A DNA stretch of 64,000 nt from Oreohelix idahoensis. Lineage: Eukaryota > Mollusca > Gastropoda > Stylommatophora > Oreohelicidae. Of this stretch, positions 11,828-23,919 are shown one piece after another. How positions within the stretch are numbered: position 1 is the first letter of the stretch; the number at the start of each line of letters is the position of its first letter. The notes beneath the pieces are model-generated. The model saw nothing but the letters and a program-made list of their open reading frames with translations, had not been told where the DNA came from and did no database searches. Position numbers and translations under genes: made by a program. The stretch lies in contig JAMPIV010017533.1 in assembly GCA_024509875.1 (NCBI GenBank), positions 113,657 to 177,656 on the forward strand. Direction: 5' to 3'.

Positions 11828-14800
11828 TTACTTACTTAGTCGTTCCCCTTCTACCGTGAGGTGTAGAGGTTTGGAAGAGAGAGCGCCAGACCATTCTATC
11901 AGCTGTCTTCTTCCTGGCCTGGTTCCATTCTAGTCCTCGGTCCTTCAAAGATTGTCTGATGTTGTCCTCCCAGCGGACTCTGGGTCGTCCTGGAGGTCTG
12001 GATCCCTGGCTCTTTGTTTCCCATGCTTGTCGTGGTAGCCGATCTTCTTCCATTCTGCAGACATGGCCAAACCATCTTAGTTGGGACTGTTCTATTTGGG
12101 TCTGCAGCGGATGGGATTTTAGGCCTTGACGGATCGTCTGGTTGCGGACCATGTCTCTTCTTGTTACTTCAACCACTTTCCTCAGATACCTCATTTTTAG
12201 GTTTGGATCTGGCTTTTGTGGGTTGTAGTCATTGCCCACGACTCGCATCCATATGTCAAGACTGGGACATAGGTGGAGCGGTATACAGCCATCTTCGTTT
12301 CTTACCAACCTCTTTCTTGCTGAGGAATCCACGATTTATGGCCTGAAAAAGTCTCCCAGCCGCTGCTTTTCGAGTGGCCAACTCTTCTTTGATGCCTCCC
12401 TTTTGGTCTATAATAGCTCCGAGATATTTAAAGTGGTCGACCTGCTCCAGGACCTGTTCTCCCAACTTAATCTGATGTTTTCTTTCTTCTCGTGATATCA
12501 CCATGGATTTTGTTTTAGAGCTGCTTATGACCATCCCTCTCTTCTCCAGCTCTTCCTTCCAGACTTGCAGGTTGGATTGGAGATGTGCCTCTGATTTAGC
12601 AATCAGGGCAACATCATCAGCAAATGCCAGCTCCGAAATATAGACCTGTCTCATCTTCCAGTACCCCACTGAATACTTTCTTGTTCTCTCCTTACATGCC
12701 TTGATGACATCGTCCATAAGGAGTATGAAGAGGTAAGGTGATAGAATATCACCTTGTCTTACACCAGTGGTGGTCCTGAACTCTTCTGACTTATGGTTTG
12801 CTGTCCTCACATAATTTCTGCAAGACTTGTAGAAGCTCTGTATAGCATGAATCAGAGGTGCTGGAATATTCTTCCTTGCCAAACAGTCCCAAAGTTTGCT
12901 CCAGGGGACCCTGTCAAACGCCTTTTCCAGATCTATGAAACAAAGATGGATCTCACTCTTATACTCAAGGGCCTTTTCACTCAGCTGTCTGAGTGTGAAG
13001 ATTAGGTCTTGAGTACTTCGGTTTGCTCGGAATCCGCACTGGACCTCATCCAATTGTGGCTCAGCTAGGCGTCGGAGTCTCTGCTCTAGGATTCTAGAGT
13101 AGATTTTACCAGGGACACTGAGAAGGGATATGCCTCTATGGTTTCCACATTGTCGATTGTCACCCTTTTTGAAAATTGGTGTTATGATGGCAATCTCCCA
13201 ATCCTTTGGTATGGTCTTGTTGCACCATGCTGCCTGTAGGACCTTTAAGAGTAATAGGTCGCCTGATGCTCCCATGTACTTAACCATTTCTGGTGTTATA
13301 CCATCATGCCCTGCTGCTTTGCCCATCTTGATTTTCTCTAGTGCTGCCCTCAGTTCTTCCATCTTTATGTCATCTTCACCATCATTGGTTTTCTCTTCTG
13401 TGCTAGTGGTTATCATTTCTGATGCTTCATCATGCTCACCATCCAGGAGTTCTGAGAAATATTCTTTCCATCTTTCCATTACTTCCTTCGGGGCAGTAAG
13501 CAATTTGCCTTGCTTGTTCTTTATAAATTTGAGAGGGCATTGTTTTTCTTTCCTCATGTTCTTTAGGGTCTTATAGAACAATTTCTGGTTTTCTTGAGCA
13601 TCTTTTTCTAGCTTTTCTCCAAATTCTTCCCAGGACTTCTGTTTTGCTGCTAGCACTTTGTTCTTTGCTTCTGTTCTGAGTGTCACATATTCTCTATATT
13701 TTTCCATTTGTCCTGTTGTGTTTTTAGCTCCTAAGTATTGTTTCCATGCCATTTTCTTCTCTCTCTTATTTTCTCTTTGACTTCCTCTGTCCACCAAGGT
13801 GTCCTCTTTCTCTGGTTCCCAAGTCGGACTTCACCGCATGCTTCTGCAGCAGCTGTCTTTATGATATCCTTGAATTTATTCCAGAGGGTTTCCAAGTCAT
13901 CAGGTCGTTCTTCTGTGTTGCTCACTGCTGTAGCAATAAGCCCCTGATATCTGGTCTTAATTTCTGGCTCTCTCAGCTTGTAGGTCCTAATGCTTATTTC
14001 TCCTGCTCGTTTACTTGGTTTCTTGCGTGATGTTGGGCAGTTCCTAGGCTGAGCAACTCTTTCAGTTGTTCGTTTGATTGTTAGCAGGTAGTGATCACTT
14101 CCAATCTCTGGCCCCCTCCAGACTCTTGCATCTCGGACATATCTGAATGAGCTTCTCCGAACAATGGCATAGTCGATCACTGACTTCTCATTCTTGGTTG
14201 GTTCACATCTAGTGTATGCATGTATGCGCTTATGGGGGAACTTTATGTTTGTAATGATCAGATTCTGCTCACTGCAGAATCTAAGGAGTCGCTTTCCATT
14301 GTCATTGAGAGTATCTTCTCCATATCTTCCGATAACTCCACCCCATCTAGCATGGTCATTTCCAACTCTGGCATTAAAATCTCCGAGCATAATAACTTCA
14401 TCTAGGCAGTCATCCACTGTCCTTTGAAGCAGCTCGAAGAATTCCTCCTTGACCTCTGCTCTCTCATCCTCATTTGGCCCATACACTATGACCAGGTTGA
14501 CTATGGTTTCTCCTTCTTTTAGTTTTACAACCATAATGCGCTCCGAGACAAAGTTCCATCCCTTGATACTATCTTTTTGATTTTGGGCCACAATGCAACC
14601 CACGCCCCCTTTAGCTCTTTCAGATATGGGTACACCACTGTAGAGCAACGTGTTGCCATCGAGATCCATGACTCCTTGTCCTTTTTTCTTCGTTTCCGTT
14701 ATAGCCAGGATTTCTAGTTTTGCTTTCCTCATCTCTTCCACCAGCTCCTCTTCCTTCCCATTTATACTTCTTGTGTTCCAAGTTCCATAAGTCGTAGTCC

Positions 14801-14993
14801 GTAGTCCGTTCCAGTTCGTCACCTTTAGAATCAGTCCGGTTTTCTCTCTTGTAGTTCGCGTAATCATGATTTAAAGCAAACAGGTGATTGGCCTGTTGTG
14901 CCTTTGCATGGTGGAGGGGCTGCCTCCTTACGGCCTCCATGCAGGCCGCCCTCCTCCTTTTTCATCCGGGCTTGGGACCGGCATTGGCGGAGT
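11828..14993 (-). mobile_element. Full-length RTE-like LINE, copy A
   Basis: The element is 3,166 bp, flanked by a 15-bp direct repeat taattatctgtcaac (11813-11827 and 14994-15008). Its 5' end reads 'actccgccaatgccgg' and its 3' end is a short (TAAG)n tail. It carries an apurinic-type endonuclease and a reverse transcriptase, no RNase H, and has the length usual for RTE elements. Copy C (40299-43462) is nearly identical and also full length. Copy B (22753-23905) is 5'-truncated. It lies in the intron between annexin exons E7/1 and E2. Confidence 0.95.
11832..14940 (-). pseudogene. Endonuclease/reverse transcriptase ORF of RTE copy A, frameshifted
   Basis: Three - strand frames make up the ORF. 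14867-13731 is the endonuclease, with 'TWNTRSI', 'GDFNARVGND' and 'GSDHYLLTI'. 13797-12256 is the reverse transcriptase, with 'GHDGITPEMV', 'NHRGISLLSV', 'FIDLEKAFDRV', 'GVRQGDILSPYLF' and 'LAFADDVALIAKS'. 12332-11832 is the C-terminal part ending 'TPHGRRGTTK'. The breaks are near 13770 and 12300. The catalytic FADD motif and the endonuclease SDH motif are intact, so the copy is young but unable to make one continuous protein as assembled. Similar frame breaks in copy C may be real or homopolymer errors. Confidence 0.9.
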
Positions 14994-15339
14994 TAATTAT
15001 CTGTCAACAAAGAAATATATTATGAAAGAAACGTGAGGCCTGTGAGTAGCAAATAAATAAACATGATTGAGTCTATAAATATCTGAGTAGTTCGAAGGTC
15101 CTATATTCTATACTTGCGTGTAATGTCATGAAAAAATGACCATGCCAAAAGAGGCACTTTTTTTAAGGGGGTGCTTAGTTGGCAGCTGTGTGTCCTTTCA
15201 TGATTTACTCTTGCATCAAGGTGATGTAGCCATTCAAATGGCCCCTGGTTTCATTCTCTGGTGAGCCAATAACTTCTGTTATTTTTCTGTTGTCCAGCGT
15301 CCTCCTTTATTGTGTGTGAGGCTTACAAGTGTCTGCTAT

Positions 15340-15432
15340 TTACCTATATTAGTTTCTCTATTTACCTATATTAGTTTCTCTATTTACCTATATTAGTTTC
15401 TCTATTTACCTATATTAGTTTCTCTATTTATA
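15340..15432. repeat. 22-bp tandem repeat, about four copies
   Basis: Unit 'ttacctatattagtttctct' plus two bases, perfect over four copies, in the intron. 15009-15339 shows nothing else I can name. Confidence 0.9.
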
Positions 15433-15562
15433 ACTAAGAAAGAAAGATAATTATGGCAGTAAAACATAATAATAAAACGGGATGAATTGCTAAGTAGCCT
15501 GGTGAACATATGCTCTACAACTCAGGAGTAATACTTGCATGTGCCATCATTTACAGATCTTT

Positions 15563-15840
15563 TATTTTTTTAAAGAAAAAATATCCCATTCAACCCTTGA
15601 TGGGTTATAATTAGGTGAGTAGCCGAGTAATGTGCTGATATATAGAGTAATTAGTTCAAGATAATAGTTCTGATTTCCAATATAAAAATAAGGCATCATA
15701 TCCCCACTACACTCAGTCCAAATAAAACAAATCAAAAATGTAAAATTACATGAATGTATGTGTGCGTGTGCGATATCCCTTTTCCAAAAATAAAACGAAA
15801 AAGTGTCCAGGATGAAACAGAATCCACCAATTATCAACCG
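15563..15840 (-). repeat. Dispersed retroposon-tail repeat, copy 3
   Basis: Read on the - strand it runs from 'aattggtggattctgtt' to 'cctaattataacccatcaa' and ends 'gatattttttc'. It is the clearest full copy of this family. The short frame at 15562-15837 is part of the repeat and not a gene. Confidence 0.7.
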
Positions 15841-15964
15841 TCATCAACAAGCATGACAAGATCCCTTCCCCAGAGTCTCACTTTCCCGTCATACCATCAC
15901 TGATCCTTTAAAGGTCACCATTATCAAAACAGCAAGCACCACCCACATCATTTTCATACATTCA

Positions 15965-16480
15965 TTATCTTTCAGCCTCTGTGGAGTAAAGACCTTCAAC
16001 AAATATATACCAAGTATTCTTATTTTGTGCATTCCGTTCCAGATCTTTTTATGTCTTCGTTATCCCCTTTATGTCTAATTACCCTTCACCTTCAAAAAGA
16101 GCATAGGCCTTCAACAAATTAATGTCAAGGCCTCTTGGGTTGTCATTCACTCAAGGTCTTTCCAGGTCTTCTCTATCTCTGTCATTTCTGTGTCTAGTTC
16201 TCTGTGTGTATTTTTGTCTCCATCTACCTTTTTTACCCTGGGGGTTTAAGAACAAGGACTACCTTGCAAGGCTATCAGTCGGTTTTCTCAGTTTGGGTCC
16301 TATCCAGCGCCAGTGTCTTCTAAATCATGTCTGGTTCTACTGGTATTTGTCTGGTTCTTTACATCAATTTCATACTGGTGATTCTGTCATGCAATTCAAT
16401 CCTTCTATTCAGTGCAAGCACCCATTTATGAACATTTGCATCTGTCTGGTTGTCCTTTTTTAATTTATCTTCTCCATTAA
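15965..16480 (-). mobile_element. LINE family F 3'-end fragments
   Basis: The - strand resembles the last 250-350 bp of LINE F (28348-30706). Landmarks are 'aacaaggactaccttgcaagg', the counterpart of the codons around 30510, and 'gcataggccttcaac', the counterpart of its terminal codons. A second, shorter end copy appears around 15965-16080. Heavily diverged. Confidence 0.6.
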
Positions 16481-16850
16481 TGGAGTTTTGACAATTTATA
16501 TGAAGATTCTTTTTTTTATGCTGAACTTGATTTCCATATATTTCCCAATTAAATGAAAGTTCCTCTTGTCTACTCACCACAAAAATATTTATAGAATGTG
16601 TGATTCCAGGAAACACACATTGGGAACTTTGCTGGTGCTACAGAGTTCGTGCATTGTGCTGAGATCCTTCTGTGTGATCAAAGGGAGGAGACTGAAGCAC
16701 TGATGGAGTTGTCCATGTGCAATGAAGATGGTCCTTAATGCCAAAATCCTCTTGTCTTTTATTTTTAATTTCTTATTTTAATATCATCCCATCTCGTTGC
16801 TCACACACAAAAAAGCGTAACTTCTACTCTTTCATCACCATTTTCAATAG

Positions 16851-17055
16851 GACCTGGTCACTGACATCAAATCTGACACTTCTGGTGACTTCAGAGAAAC
16901 CCTGGTTGCACTGATGATGCCTCCAATAGAGTATGATGCCTTCTCTCTCAACAAAGCCTTGAACGGTTTTGGGACAGATAAAACTACCCTTGTTGGTATC
17001 ATATGCTCAAAGAATGCAGCTGAGATGGATGAAATAAAGAAAGCTTACAAAATAG
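16851..17055 (+). CDS. Annexin exon E2, core 2 (repeat I end, repeat II start)
   Basis: Acceptor 'ttttcaatag' ends at 16850 and donor 'gtgagt' starts at 17056. Length 205 nt, phase 0 in and phase 1 out. It encodes 68 residues. 'KSDTSGDFRETLVALMMPP' closes repeat I with an acidic calcium ligand. 'FSLNKALNGFGTDKTTL' opens repeat II, with Asn in place of the usual Lys before the Gly-x-Gly-Thr loop. 'MDEIKKAYKI' is helix C. Length and phases equal those of E2 at 52000 and 62832. It should splice from the 11299-11730 exon across RTE copy A. Confidence 0.92.
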
Positions 17056-17089
17056 GTGAGTAGCAGAGTAATGTACCATCATCATCATC

Positions 17090-17635
17090 ATTATCCATCA
17101 GTTCCACAAGAAGCATGGGCCTTCAATAAATTCATGCCAAGTCCTCTTGTCCTGTGCCATCAGCTCTCAATGTTTTCCCCATCTCTTTAATTTATGTCTC
17201 CAGTTCTCTTCTCCATGTGTTTCTACATCTCTCTCCAGTTCTCTTCTCCATGTGTTTCTACATCTCTCTCCAGTTCTCTTCTCCATGTGTTTCTACATCT
17301 CTCTCCAGTTCTCTTCTCCATGTGTTTCTACATCTCTCTCCAGTTCTCTTCTCCATGTGTTTCTACGTCTCTCTCCAGTTCTCTTCTCCATGTATATTAC
17401 AGTCTCCCTCTATCTCTCTTACTCTGGGGATTCCATAACAAGGAATTCTTTGCAGTGCTATCAGCATGTTTCCTCAATGTGTGTCCTATCCATCATGTGT
17501 CTTCTCACCTCTTGCTTAACTGTCACTTGTCTGGTTTTTGTCATCAGTTCTACATTAGTACCATTTCAGTCCTTCTGTTCTGTGCAAGCACCCATTTATG
17601 AAAGTCTGCAACTTTTTGGTTCTTGATTTTAGAGT
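17090..17635 (-). mobile_element. LINE family F 3' fragment with an internal minisatellite
   Basis: On the - strand this matches the 3' end of LINE F ('cctgtgccatcagctctc', 'gggattccataacaagg', 'ctttcataaatgggtgctt' landmarks). Within it, 17190-17392 is a tandem array of a 35-bp unit 'ttctcttctccatgtgtttc' plus 'tacatctctctccag', five to six copies. The array is an expansion of LINE sequence. The open frames on the + strand (to 159 codons) are artefacts of the array. Confidence 0.65.
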
Positions 17636-17676
17636 AATGTATAGTTATACATTAATACGAGACATCAACTAAAAGA

Positions 17677-18668
17677 ATGTCTCCACACTAGGTCAGATGG
17701 CCGACTGTTTAACCTCCCAAGGCTGAAAGCAAAAATAAAAATCAGAAGGGTCACTATAAAAGACTTGTTGTTTGCCAGTGATGCTGCAATCGTCACTCAA
17801 CGTCAACAGGAACTCCAGAGCTTGATGAATCGCATCTCCCACGCATGCAAGGACTTTGGCCTCACAATAAGTCTAAAGAAAACAAATGTGCTGGGTCAGG
17901 ATGTGGATGTTGCACCAGTTATCACTATTGATAACTATGAATTGGCAGTGGAGCATCACTTCATATACCTGGGGTCTATCATCAATGACAGACTCTCTCT
18001 GGACACAGAAACTGAAAGCTGTTTTGGCAAAGCTGCAATCATCTTTGCCCACCTCACAGCGTGTGTTTTGGGAAACTCCAAACTCACAATGAAGACCAAA
18101 GCTGCAGTATAAAATTCCTGGGTCACCAACATGCTTCTATATGGCAGCAAGACATGGACAACCTATGCTAAGCAAGAAAGAAGGCTCAATACCTTCCATC
18201 TACGCTGTCTACACCACATTCTTGGTAATTTATGAACAGACAAAGTGACAAATGTTTAGGTGCTGTCACGGGCTGGCCTTCAAACATGTATACACTGCTT
18301 AGACATCGCATACTAAGCTGGCTTGGCCATGACTGCCACATATAAGATGGTTGCATGCCTAAAGATATCTTCTGCGGACAACTAGCAGATGCAAAAAAAC
18401 AGTTGGATGACTGCAACCACGGTTCAAAGATGTATGCAAGAGAGACATGATGGCACTGAAAATCAATCCAGCAACTTAGGAGAATGAAGCTGCCGATCAT
18501 ACCAAGTGGTGATGCTCCCTACGGTGCCACCTCAGATTGGGCGAAAAGAAGCTCTCACATCAAGCAGAAGAGAAAAGAACACGCCAAAAAGGACCAACAG
18601 GAAAAAAAGCATCTGGGTGCTATCACCTCAGGGGTGCATTCCCATAGTCAGTCGTGACTGACTATCAT
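17677..18668 (+). mobile_element. LINE family D, 5'-truncated and mutated copy D2
   Basis: The + frame 17765-18112 reads 'LLFASDAAIVTQRQQELQSL', then 'LKKTNVLGQD' and 'YLGSIINDRLS', closely parallel to LINE D at 19141-21033. The catalytic Ala-Asp-Asp has become Ala-Ser-Asp. Stops follow after 18112, but similarity continues to the shared end 'catagtcagtcgtgactgac' near 18665. Inactive. Confidence 0.85.
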
Positions 18669-19140
18669 ATAGAACTGGTTCAAAAAAATAACTTGAAATT
18701 AATGGTATCGTTGTTGTGTACAGCTAATTTTACAGGCTATAGTTACTGTAGCTGAACGTTACGTAGATACAAGTAAAAGTCAAAATTCTATATATGCGTC
18801 AGCTTTATAAAGCACATTGAGATACAGAGATAAATTATTGCTGTTTTTCTGTGATTCTTTCAGCATTAGTATCTTTTTAGAATGTTCTGTTGCTACTGTT
18901 ATTTGTTTAATATAAATATAAGACAAGATATATGACACAGGAGAGATACCCCCAAACATCTGCAGATCAGTATTCATCACTATACCTAAAAAAACCAGGA
19001 ACAACAGAATGCGAATCACATAGAACAATCAGCCTAATGAGCCATGTCACTAAAATACTCCTTCGCATCAGAATGGAAAGGACAAGAAATAGAATACAAC
19101 CAGAAATTTCTGAAACTCAATTCGGTTTCATTGCTGATAA

Positions 19141-21033
19141 TAATAATAATAATAGCCCCTTCAGTCATAACTGACTATGGGAATGCGCCCCTGAGGTGAC
19201 AGCCCTCAGCTGCTTATTTTCCTGGTGCTCCTTTCGACGTTTTCTCCTCACCTCTGCTTCTTGTGTGAGCCTCTCTTCGCCCAATCTGGGGTGGCGCCGT
19301 AAATAGCATCGCCACTTAGTGCGATCGACAGCTTCATCCTCCCATGTTGCTGGATCCATATCCAGTGCCCTTATATCTCTCTTGCATACATCTTTGAACC
19401 TCAGCTGTGGTCGCCCATCTGTTCTCTTGCCATCTGCTAATTGTCCGTAGAAGATATCTTTTGGGATGCGACCATCTTCCATGCGGCGAACATGGCCAAG
19501 CCAGCGAAGTCTGCATTGTCTAAGAAGCGTATACATACTTTGAAGGCCAGCACGTGACAACACCTCGACATTTGTCACTTTATCTTTCCACGAGATGCCG
19601 AGGATGCAGCGTAGACACCGCAAATGGAAGGTATTGAGCCTTCTTTCTTGCTTAGCATAGGTCGTCCAGGTCTCGCTGCCATATAGGAGTGTGCTGGTGA
19701 CGCAGGCATTATATACCGCAGCTTTGGTCTTCATTGTGAGTTTAGAGTTTCCCCAAACATGCGATGTGAGGCGGGCAAAGGTAGCTGCAGCTTTGCCAAT
19801 GCGGCTGTCAATTTCTGTATCCAGTGAGAGTTTGTCATTGATGGTAGACCCTAGGTATGTGAAGTGGTGCACCACTGCCAATTCATAGTTATCGATAGTG
19901 ATAACTGGTGCAGCACCCACATCCTGACTCAGCACATTCGTTTTCTTTAGACTTATTGTGAGGCCAAAGTCCTTGCATGCTTTAGTGAAGCGATTCATCA
20001 AGCTCTGAAGCTCCTGTTGGCTTTGAGTGACGACTGCAGCATCATCAGCGAACAACAAGTCTCTTATAGTGACCCTTCTGATTTTTGTTTTTGCCTTCAG
20101 CCTTGAAAGATTAAACAGACGGCCATCTGACCTAGTGTGAAGGCATATTCCTTCAGTTGCATCTCTGAATGCATGTTTCAAGAGTAAGGCAAAGAAGATT
20201 CCGAAGAGGGTCGGAGCCAGAACACAGCCTTGTTTAACGCCACTTCGTATATCAAAGGGCTGTGACGTGCTTCCAGCATATTGGACTGTTCCCTTCATGC
20301 CGTCATGGAATGACTTTATCATTTCCAGCATTTTAGAAGGGCAGCCTATTTTCAGGAGGATTTTAAAGAGTCCATCCCTACTAACCAGGTCGAATGCTTT
20401 TGTGAGGTCTATAAAGGCGATATATAATGGTCTTTTCTGCTCTCTTGATTTTTCCTGAAGCTGGCGGAGAGAGAAGATCATGTCTGTTGTTGATCTGCCA
20501 GCTCGGAATCCACACTGTGACTCTGGATATATGCGCTCAGCTAACTTGTGTAGTCGCATTAAGATGACTTTGGCAAAAACCTTACCAACAATACTAAGAA
20601 GAGAGATGCCTCTGTAGTTATTGCAATCACTTCTGTCTCCTTTATTATACAGTGTTACAATCTTGGCATCTCGCATGTCTTGAGGAATAGTTGTCTCTTC
20701 CCAGCACTGGCACAGCATCCTATGCAGGGGATGTAATAGCGTACTCTTACAGCATTTGATTAAATCAGGAGGAATCCCATCACTGCCTGGTGCTTTGCCA
20801 GAGGCCAAGCTATCAATGGCCTTGCTGAGTTCCTCTAATGTTGGTTCGGCATCCAGCTCCTCCATAGTTGGCAGACTGTTGACACCATCAAGGGCTGCAG
20901 GCGTAACGGTATTGTCTCTAGCGTAAAGCTCAGAGTAGTGCTCGACCCACCTCTCCATCTGCTTACCCTTATCGGTTAGCTTCTCTCCGCTGATGGTTTT
21001 TAGCGGTGCCGTCTTACTTTTATGGGGGCCAAG
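19141..21033 (-). mobile_element. LINE family D, 5'-truncated, inserted in LINE E
   Basis: The element is 1,893 bp on the - strand with a (TTA)n/(TAA)n tail at its 3' end (19141-19155). It is flanked by tgctgataa at 19132-19140 and 21034-21042. The 5' end cuts into the coding region, as expected for a truncated insertion. Related copies are D2 at 17677-18668 and a short end piece near 51232-51280. Confidence 0.92.
19165..21033 (-). pseudogene. Reverse transcriptase ORF of LINE D, N-terminally truncated
   Basis: One long uninterrupted frame of about 620 codons. In order: 'SGKAPGSDGIPPDLI', 'NNYRGISLLSIVGKV', 'CGFRAGRSTTDMIFSLRQLQ', 'FIDLTKAFDLV', 'GVKQGCVLAPTLFGIFF', 'DLLFADDAAVVTQSQQEL', 'YLGSTINDKLSLD' and 'YGSETWTTY'. 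It ends with the basic C-terminus 'RRKRRKEHQENKQ'. All core reverse transcriptase motifs including FADD are intact, but the endonuclease part was never copied in. The apparent Met start at 21081 reads into host LINE E sequence. The long clean frame suggests a recent insertion. Confidence 0.9.
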
Positions 21034-22106
21034 TGCTGATAAAGGTACCAGTAATGCAATTTTCACAATATCAATGCTCATGGAGAGATGTATTGAGGTA
21101 AAAAGAGACCTTTATCTTTGCTCTATACTCAAAAGCTTTTGACAAAGTGAAACACCAAGACCTTTTTGATATTTTACATGAACTAAATATAGACGGGAAA
21201 GATCTTAGGGTAATAAGGAACATATATTGGGAGCAGGAATCCGCGATCAGATTTGAAGGAGAACTAAGTGAATTCAGAGCAATTAAAAGAGGAGTTACAC
21301 AGGGATGTGTGTTATCACCTGATCTTTTTAACATATACAGCGAGACGATACTTCGAAACATTGAACACCTCGAGGGAATTAAAGTCGGAGGACAAAATAT
21401 CAACAATCTGAGATATGCAGATGACACAGTTTTAATAGCTGAGTCAGAGAAAATCTACAAATCATTCTAGGCAAAGTAATGGAAGAGAGCGAGTTGAAAG
21501 GATTATCTTTGAATGTCAGCAAAACTGTACGCATGGTAGATTCTAAGAAAATACAAATACCGGTATGCTCTTTGAACAGCAAAAGAGAAAAAAAAAACAA
21601 GTCGATTTCTTTAAATATTTAGGCTACACATTGACATCAGATGGCAGATGTGACACAGAGATAAAGAAAAGGATCGCCATGTCCAAAGAAGCCTTTACTA
21701 GGATGAGCAACATAATGAAAAACAGAAACATCACCATAAGCACAAATATTCGCTTACTAAGGGGCTATGTGTGGTCCGTTCTTTTATATGGATACGAATG
21801 TTGGACAATGAGTAACCAAACGGTGAAAAAACTGGAGGCAGCGGAAATGTGGTTTTTGAGAAGGATACTGAGAATATCGTGGACAGAGAAGAAAACAAAT
21901 GCCGAGGTATTGACAGCTGCGGTGGTTAATAGATCGCTCATCAAAACCATCAGGAAAAGACAAATGAAATTTATGGGACATATTAACAGAAGAGGAGGAG
22001 TGGAGGAATTAGTCTTATGTGGGAAAATACCAGGTAGGAGAGGAAGAGGAAGGCAGAGAAAGATGTATGTGGAAAGCTTAAACAACTGGGCTAATTGTTT
22101 TTTTTC

Positions 22107-22540
22107 TTTTGCTTGGGCAACAAAGTTAGTTCGCTTGAGCCTGCCTCTTCCTAGCCTATTCATTCTTTGGAACATGGGGTGTCCTTCGAGTCTCTAAAAT
22201 TTTTCGGCTTGTTGTAGGACTCTGCTGTCACGTCTATCCTCCATTGACTGTAGCCCTATAATGTTTTCCATATGTTTGATTTTTGTGGACTTTAGGGCCC
22301 CTGTTATAATATGTGCTGCTTGGTTTTGGAGTCTGTTTACTCTGTCAAAATTTGACTTTGCTACCGTCGACCAAGCTGTGATACCATATTCCATAGCAGG
22401 TCTGACTCTGCCTGTGTACAGCTTTTTGAGGATATTCTCATCAGCACCCCATGTGGTACCAGCTAACTTTTTCATGATGGCCATGCAAAGTTTTGCCCTT
22501 AGCAACAAACAACAGCATGGGCAACAACAACCTCATTAGA
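22107..22540 (-). mobile_element. LINE fragment (reverse transcriptase C-terminal region)
   Basis: The - strand 22508-22194 encodes 'AIMKKLAGTTWGADENILKK', 'YGITAWSTVAKSN' and 'NRLQNQAAHIITGALKSTKI'. After one stop, 'RLEGHPMFQRMNRL' and 'RGRLKRTNF' follow. This is the usual end of CR1/Jockey-type ORFs. Broken and short. Confidence 0.75.
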
Positions 22541-22640
22541 CTATGAAAAGACAGAGAAGATTGGAGGGTCATGATCGCCAATGTCTGTTCCAGACCAGGC
22601 ACCTGAAGAAGAAGATAAATATAAATATTTTGTATGCTGA
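22541..22640 (+). mobile_element. Short LINE 3' end
   Basis: 'gattggagggtcatgatcgc' and 'ccaggcacctgaagaagaag' give 'DWRVMIANVCSRPGT' followed by a stop, the typical last codons of several LINE ORFs, then a GAA-rich tail. Confidence 0.55.
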
Positions 22641-22752
22641 AATATCTTTTGTTTCTTGTGGTGCATCTTTAAAATTGACATGCATAACTTTGTGTCCTTT
22701 ACTTTTGTCCTTTGGTTTTTACCTAAGCAAAGCTACAGTAATAACATAGTTA

Positions 22753-23905
22753 CTTACTCGTTCCCCTTCTACCGTGAGGTGTAGAGGTTTGGAAGAGAGA
22801 GCGCCAGACTATCCTATCGGCTGTCTTCCTCCTGGCCTGGTTCCATTCTAGTCCTCGGTCCTTCAAAGATTGTCTAATGTTGTCCTCCCAGCGGACTCTG
22901 GGTCGTCCTGGGGGTCTGAATCCCTGGCTCTTTGTTTCCCATGCTTGTCATGATAGCCGATCTTCTCCCATTCTGCAGACATGGCCAAACCATCTTAGTT
23001 GGGACTGTTCTACTTGGGTTTGCAGGGGGTGGGATTTTAGGCTTTGACGTAGCGTCTGGTTGCGGACCATGTCTCTTCTTGTTACTTCAACCACCTTCCT
23101 CAGATACCTCATTTCTGAGGTTTGGATCTGGCTTTTGTGGATTGTAGTCATTGCCCATGACTCGCATCCATATGTCAAGACTGGGACATAGGTGGAGCAG
23201 TATACAGAAATCTTCGTTTTCTTACCAACCTCTCTCTTGCTGAGGAATCCTCGATTTATGGCCTGCAAAAGTCTCCCAGCTGCTGCTTTTCGAGTGGCCA
23301 ACTCTTCTTTGATGCCTCCCTTTCGGTCTATAATAGCTTCGAGGTATTTAAAGTGGTCGACCTGCTCCAGGACCTGTTCTCCCAGCTTAATCTGATGTCT
23401 TCTTTCTTCTCGTGATGTCACCATGGATTTTTTTTAAGAGCTGCTTATGACCATCCCTCTCTTCTCCAGCTCTTCCTTCCAGACTTGCAGGTTGGCTTGG
23501 ATATGTGCCTCTGATTTAGCAATCAGGGCAACATCATCAGCAAATGCCAGCTCTGAAATACAGACCTGTCTCATCTTCCAGTACCCCACTGAATACTTTC
23601 TTGTTCTCTCCTTACATGACTTGATAACATCGTCCATGAGGAGTATGAAAAGATAAGGTGACAGGATATCACCTTGTCTTACACCAGTGGTGGTTCTGAA
23701 CTCCTCTGACTTATGGTTTGCTGTCCTCACATAATTTCTGCAAGACTTGTAGAAGCTCTGTATAGCATGAATCAGAGGTGCTGGAATGTTCTTCCTAGCC
23801 AAACAGTCCCAAAGTTTGCTCCAGGGGACCCTGTCAAACGCCTTTTCCAGATCTATGAAACAAAGATGGATCTCACTCTTATACTCAAGGGCCTTTTTAC
23901 TCAGC
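22753..23905 (-). mobile_element. RTE-like LINE, 5'-truncated copy B
   Basis: The - strand is near-identical to the 3' 1.15 kb of RTE copy A. It is flanked by the 14-bp repeat taataacatagtta (22739-22752 and 23906-23919). It encodes reverse transcriptase motifs 'GVRQGDILSPYLF', 'LAFADDVALIAKS' and 'YGCESWAMTTIHKSQIQ', with frameshifts near 23430. Confidence 0.93.
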
Positions 23906-23919
23906 TAATAACATAGTTA

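Larger units (their letters stand above)
18928..22105 (+). mobile_element. LINE family E, split by insertion of LINE D
   Basis: 18928-19140 encodes 'ISLMSHVTKILLRI' and 'SETQFGFIAD', the fingers region of a reverse transcriptase. 21043-22105 continues with 'KGTSNAIFT', 'KAFDKVKHQDLF', 'GVTQGCVLSPDLFNIY', 'LRYADDTVLIA', 'YGYECWTMSNQ' and 'RRILRISWTEKKTNAEV'. Joining 19140 to 21043 restores an expected reverse transcriptase order. Frameshifts near 21465 and 21590 disable it. The removed segment is LINE D with a target duplication. Confidence 0.88.

Noticed and set aside
17147..17626. Three overlapping open frames of 94-159 codons
   Set aside because: They come from a 35-bp tandem array within an antisense LINE F fragment.
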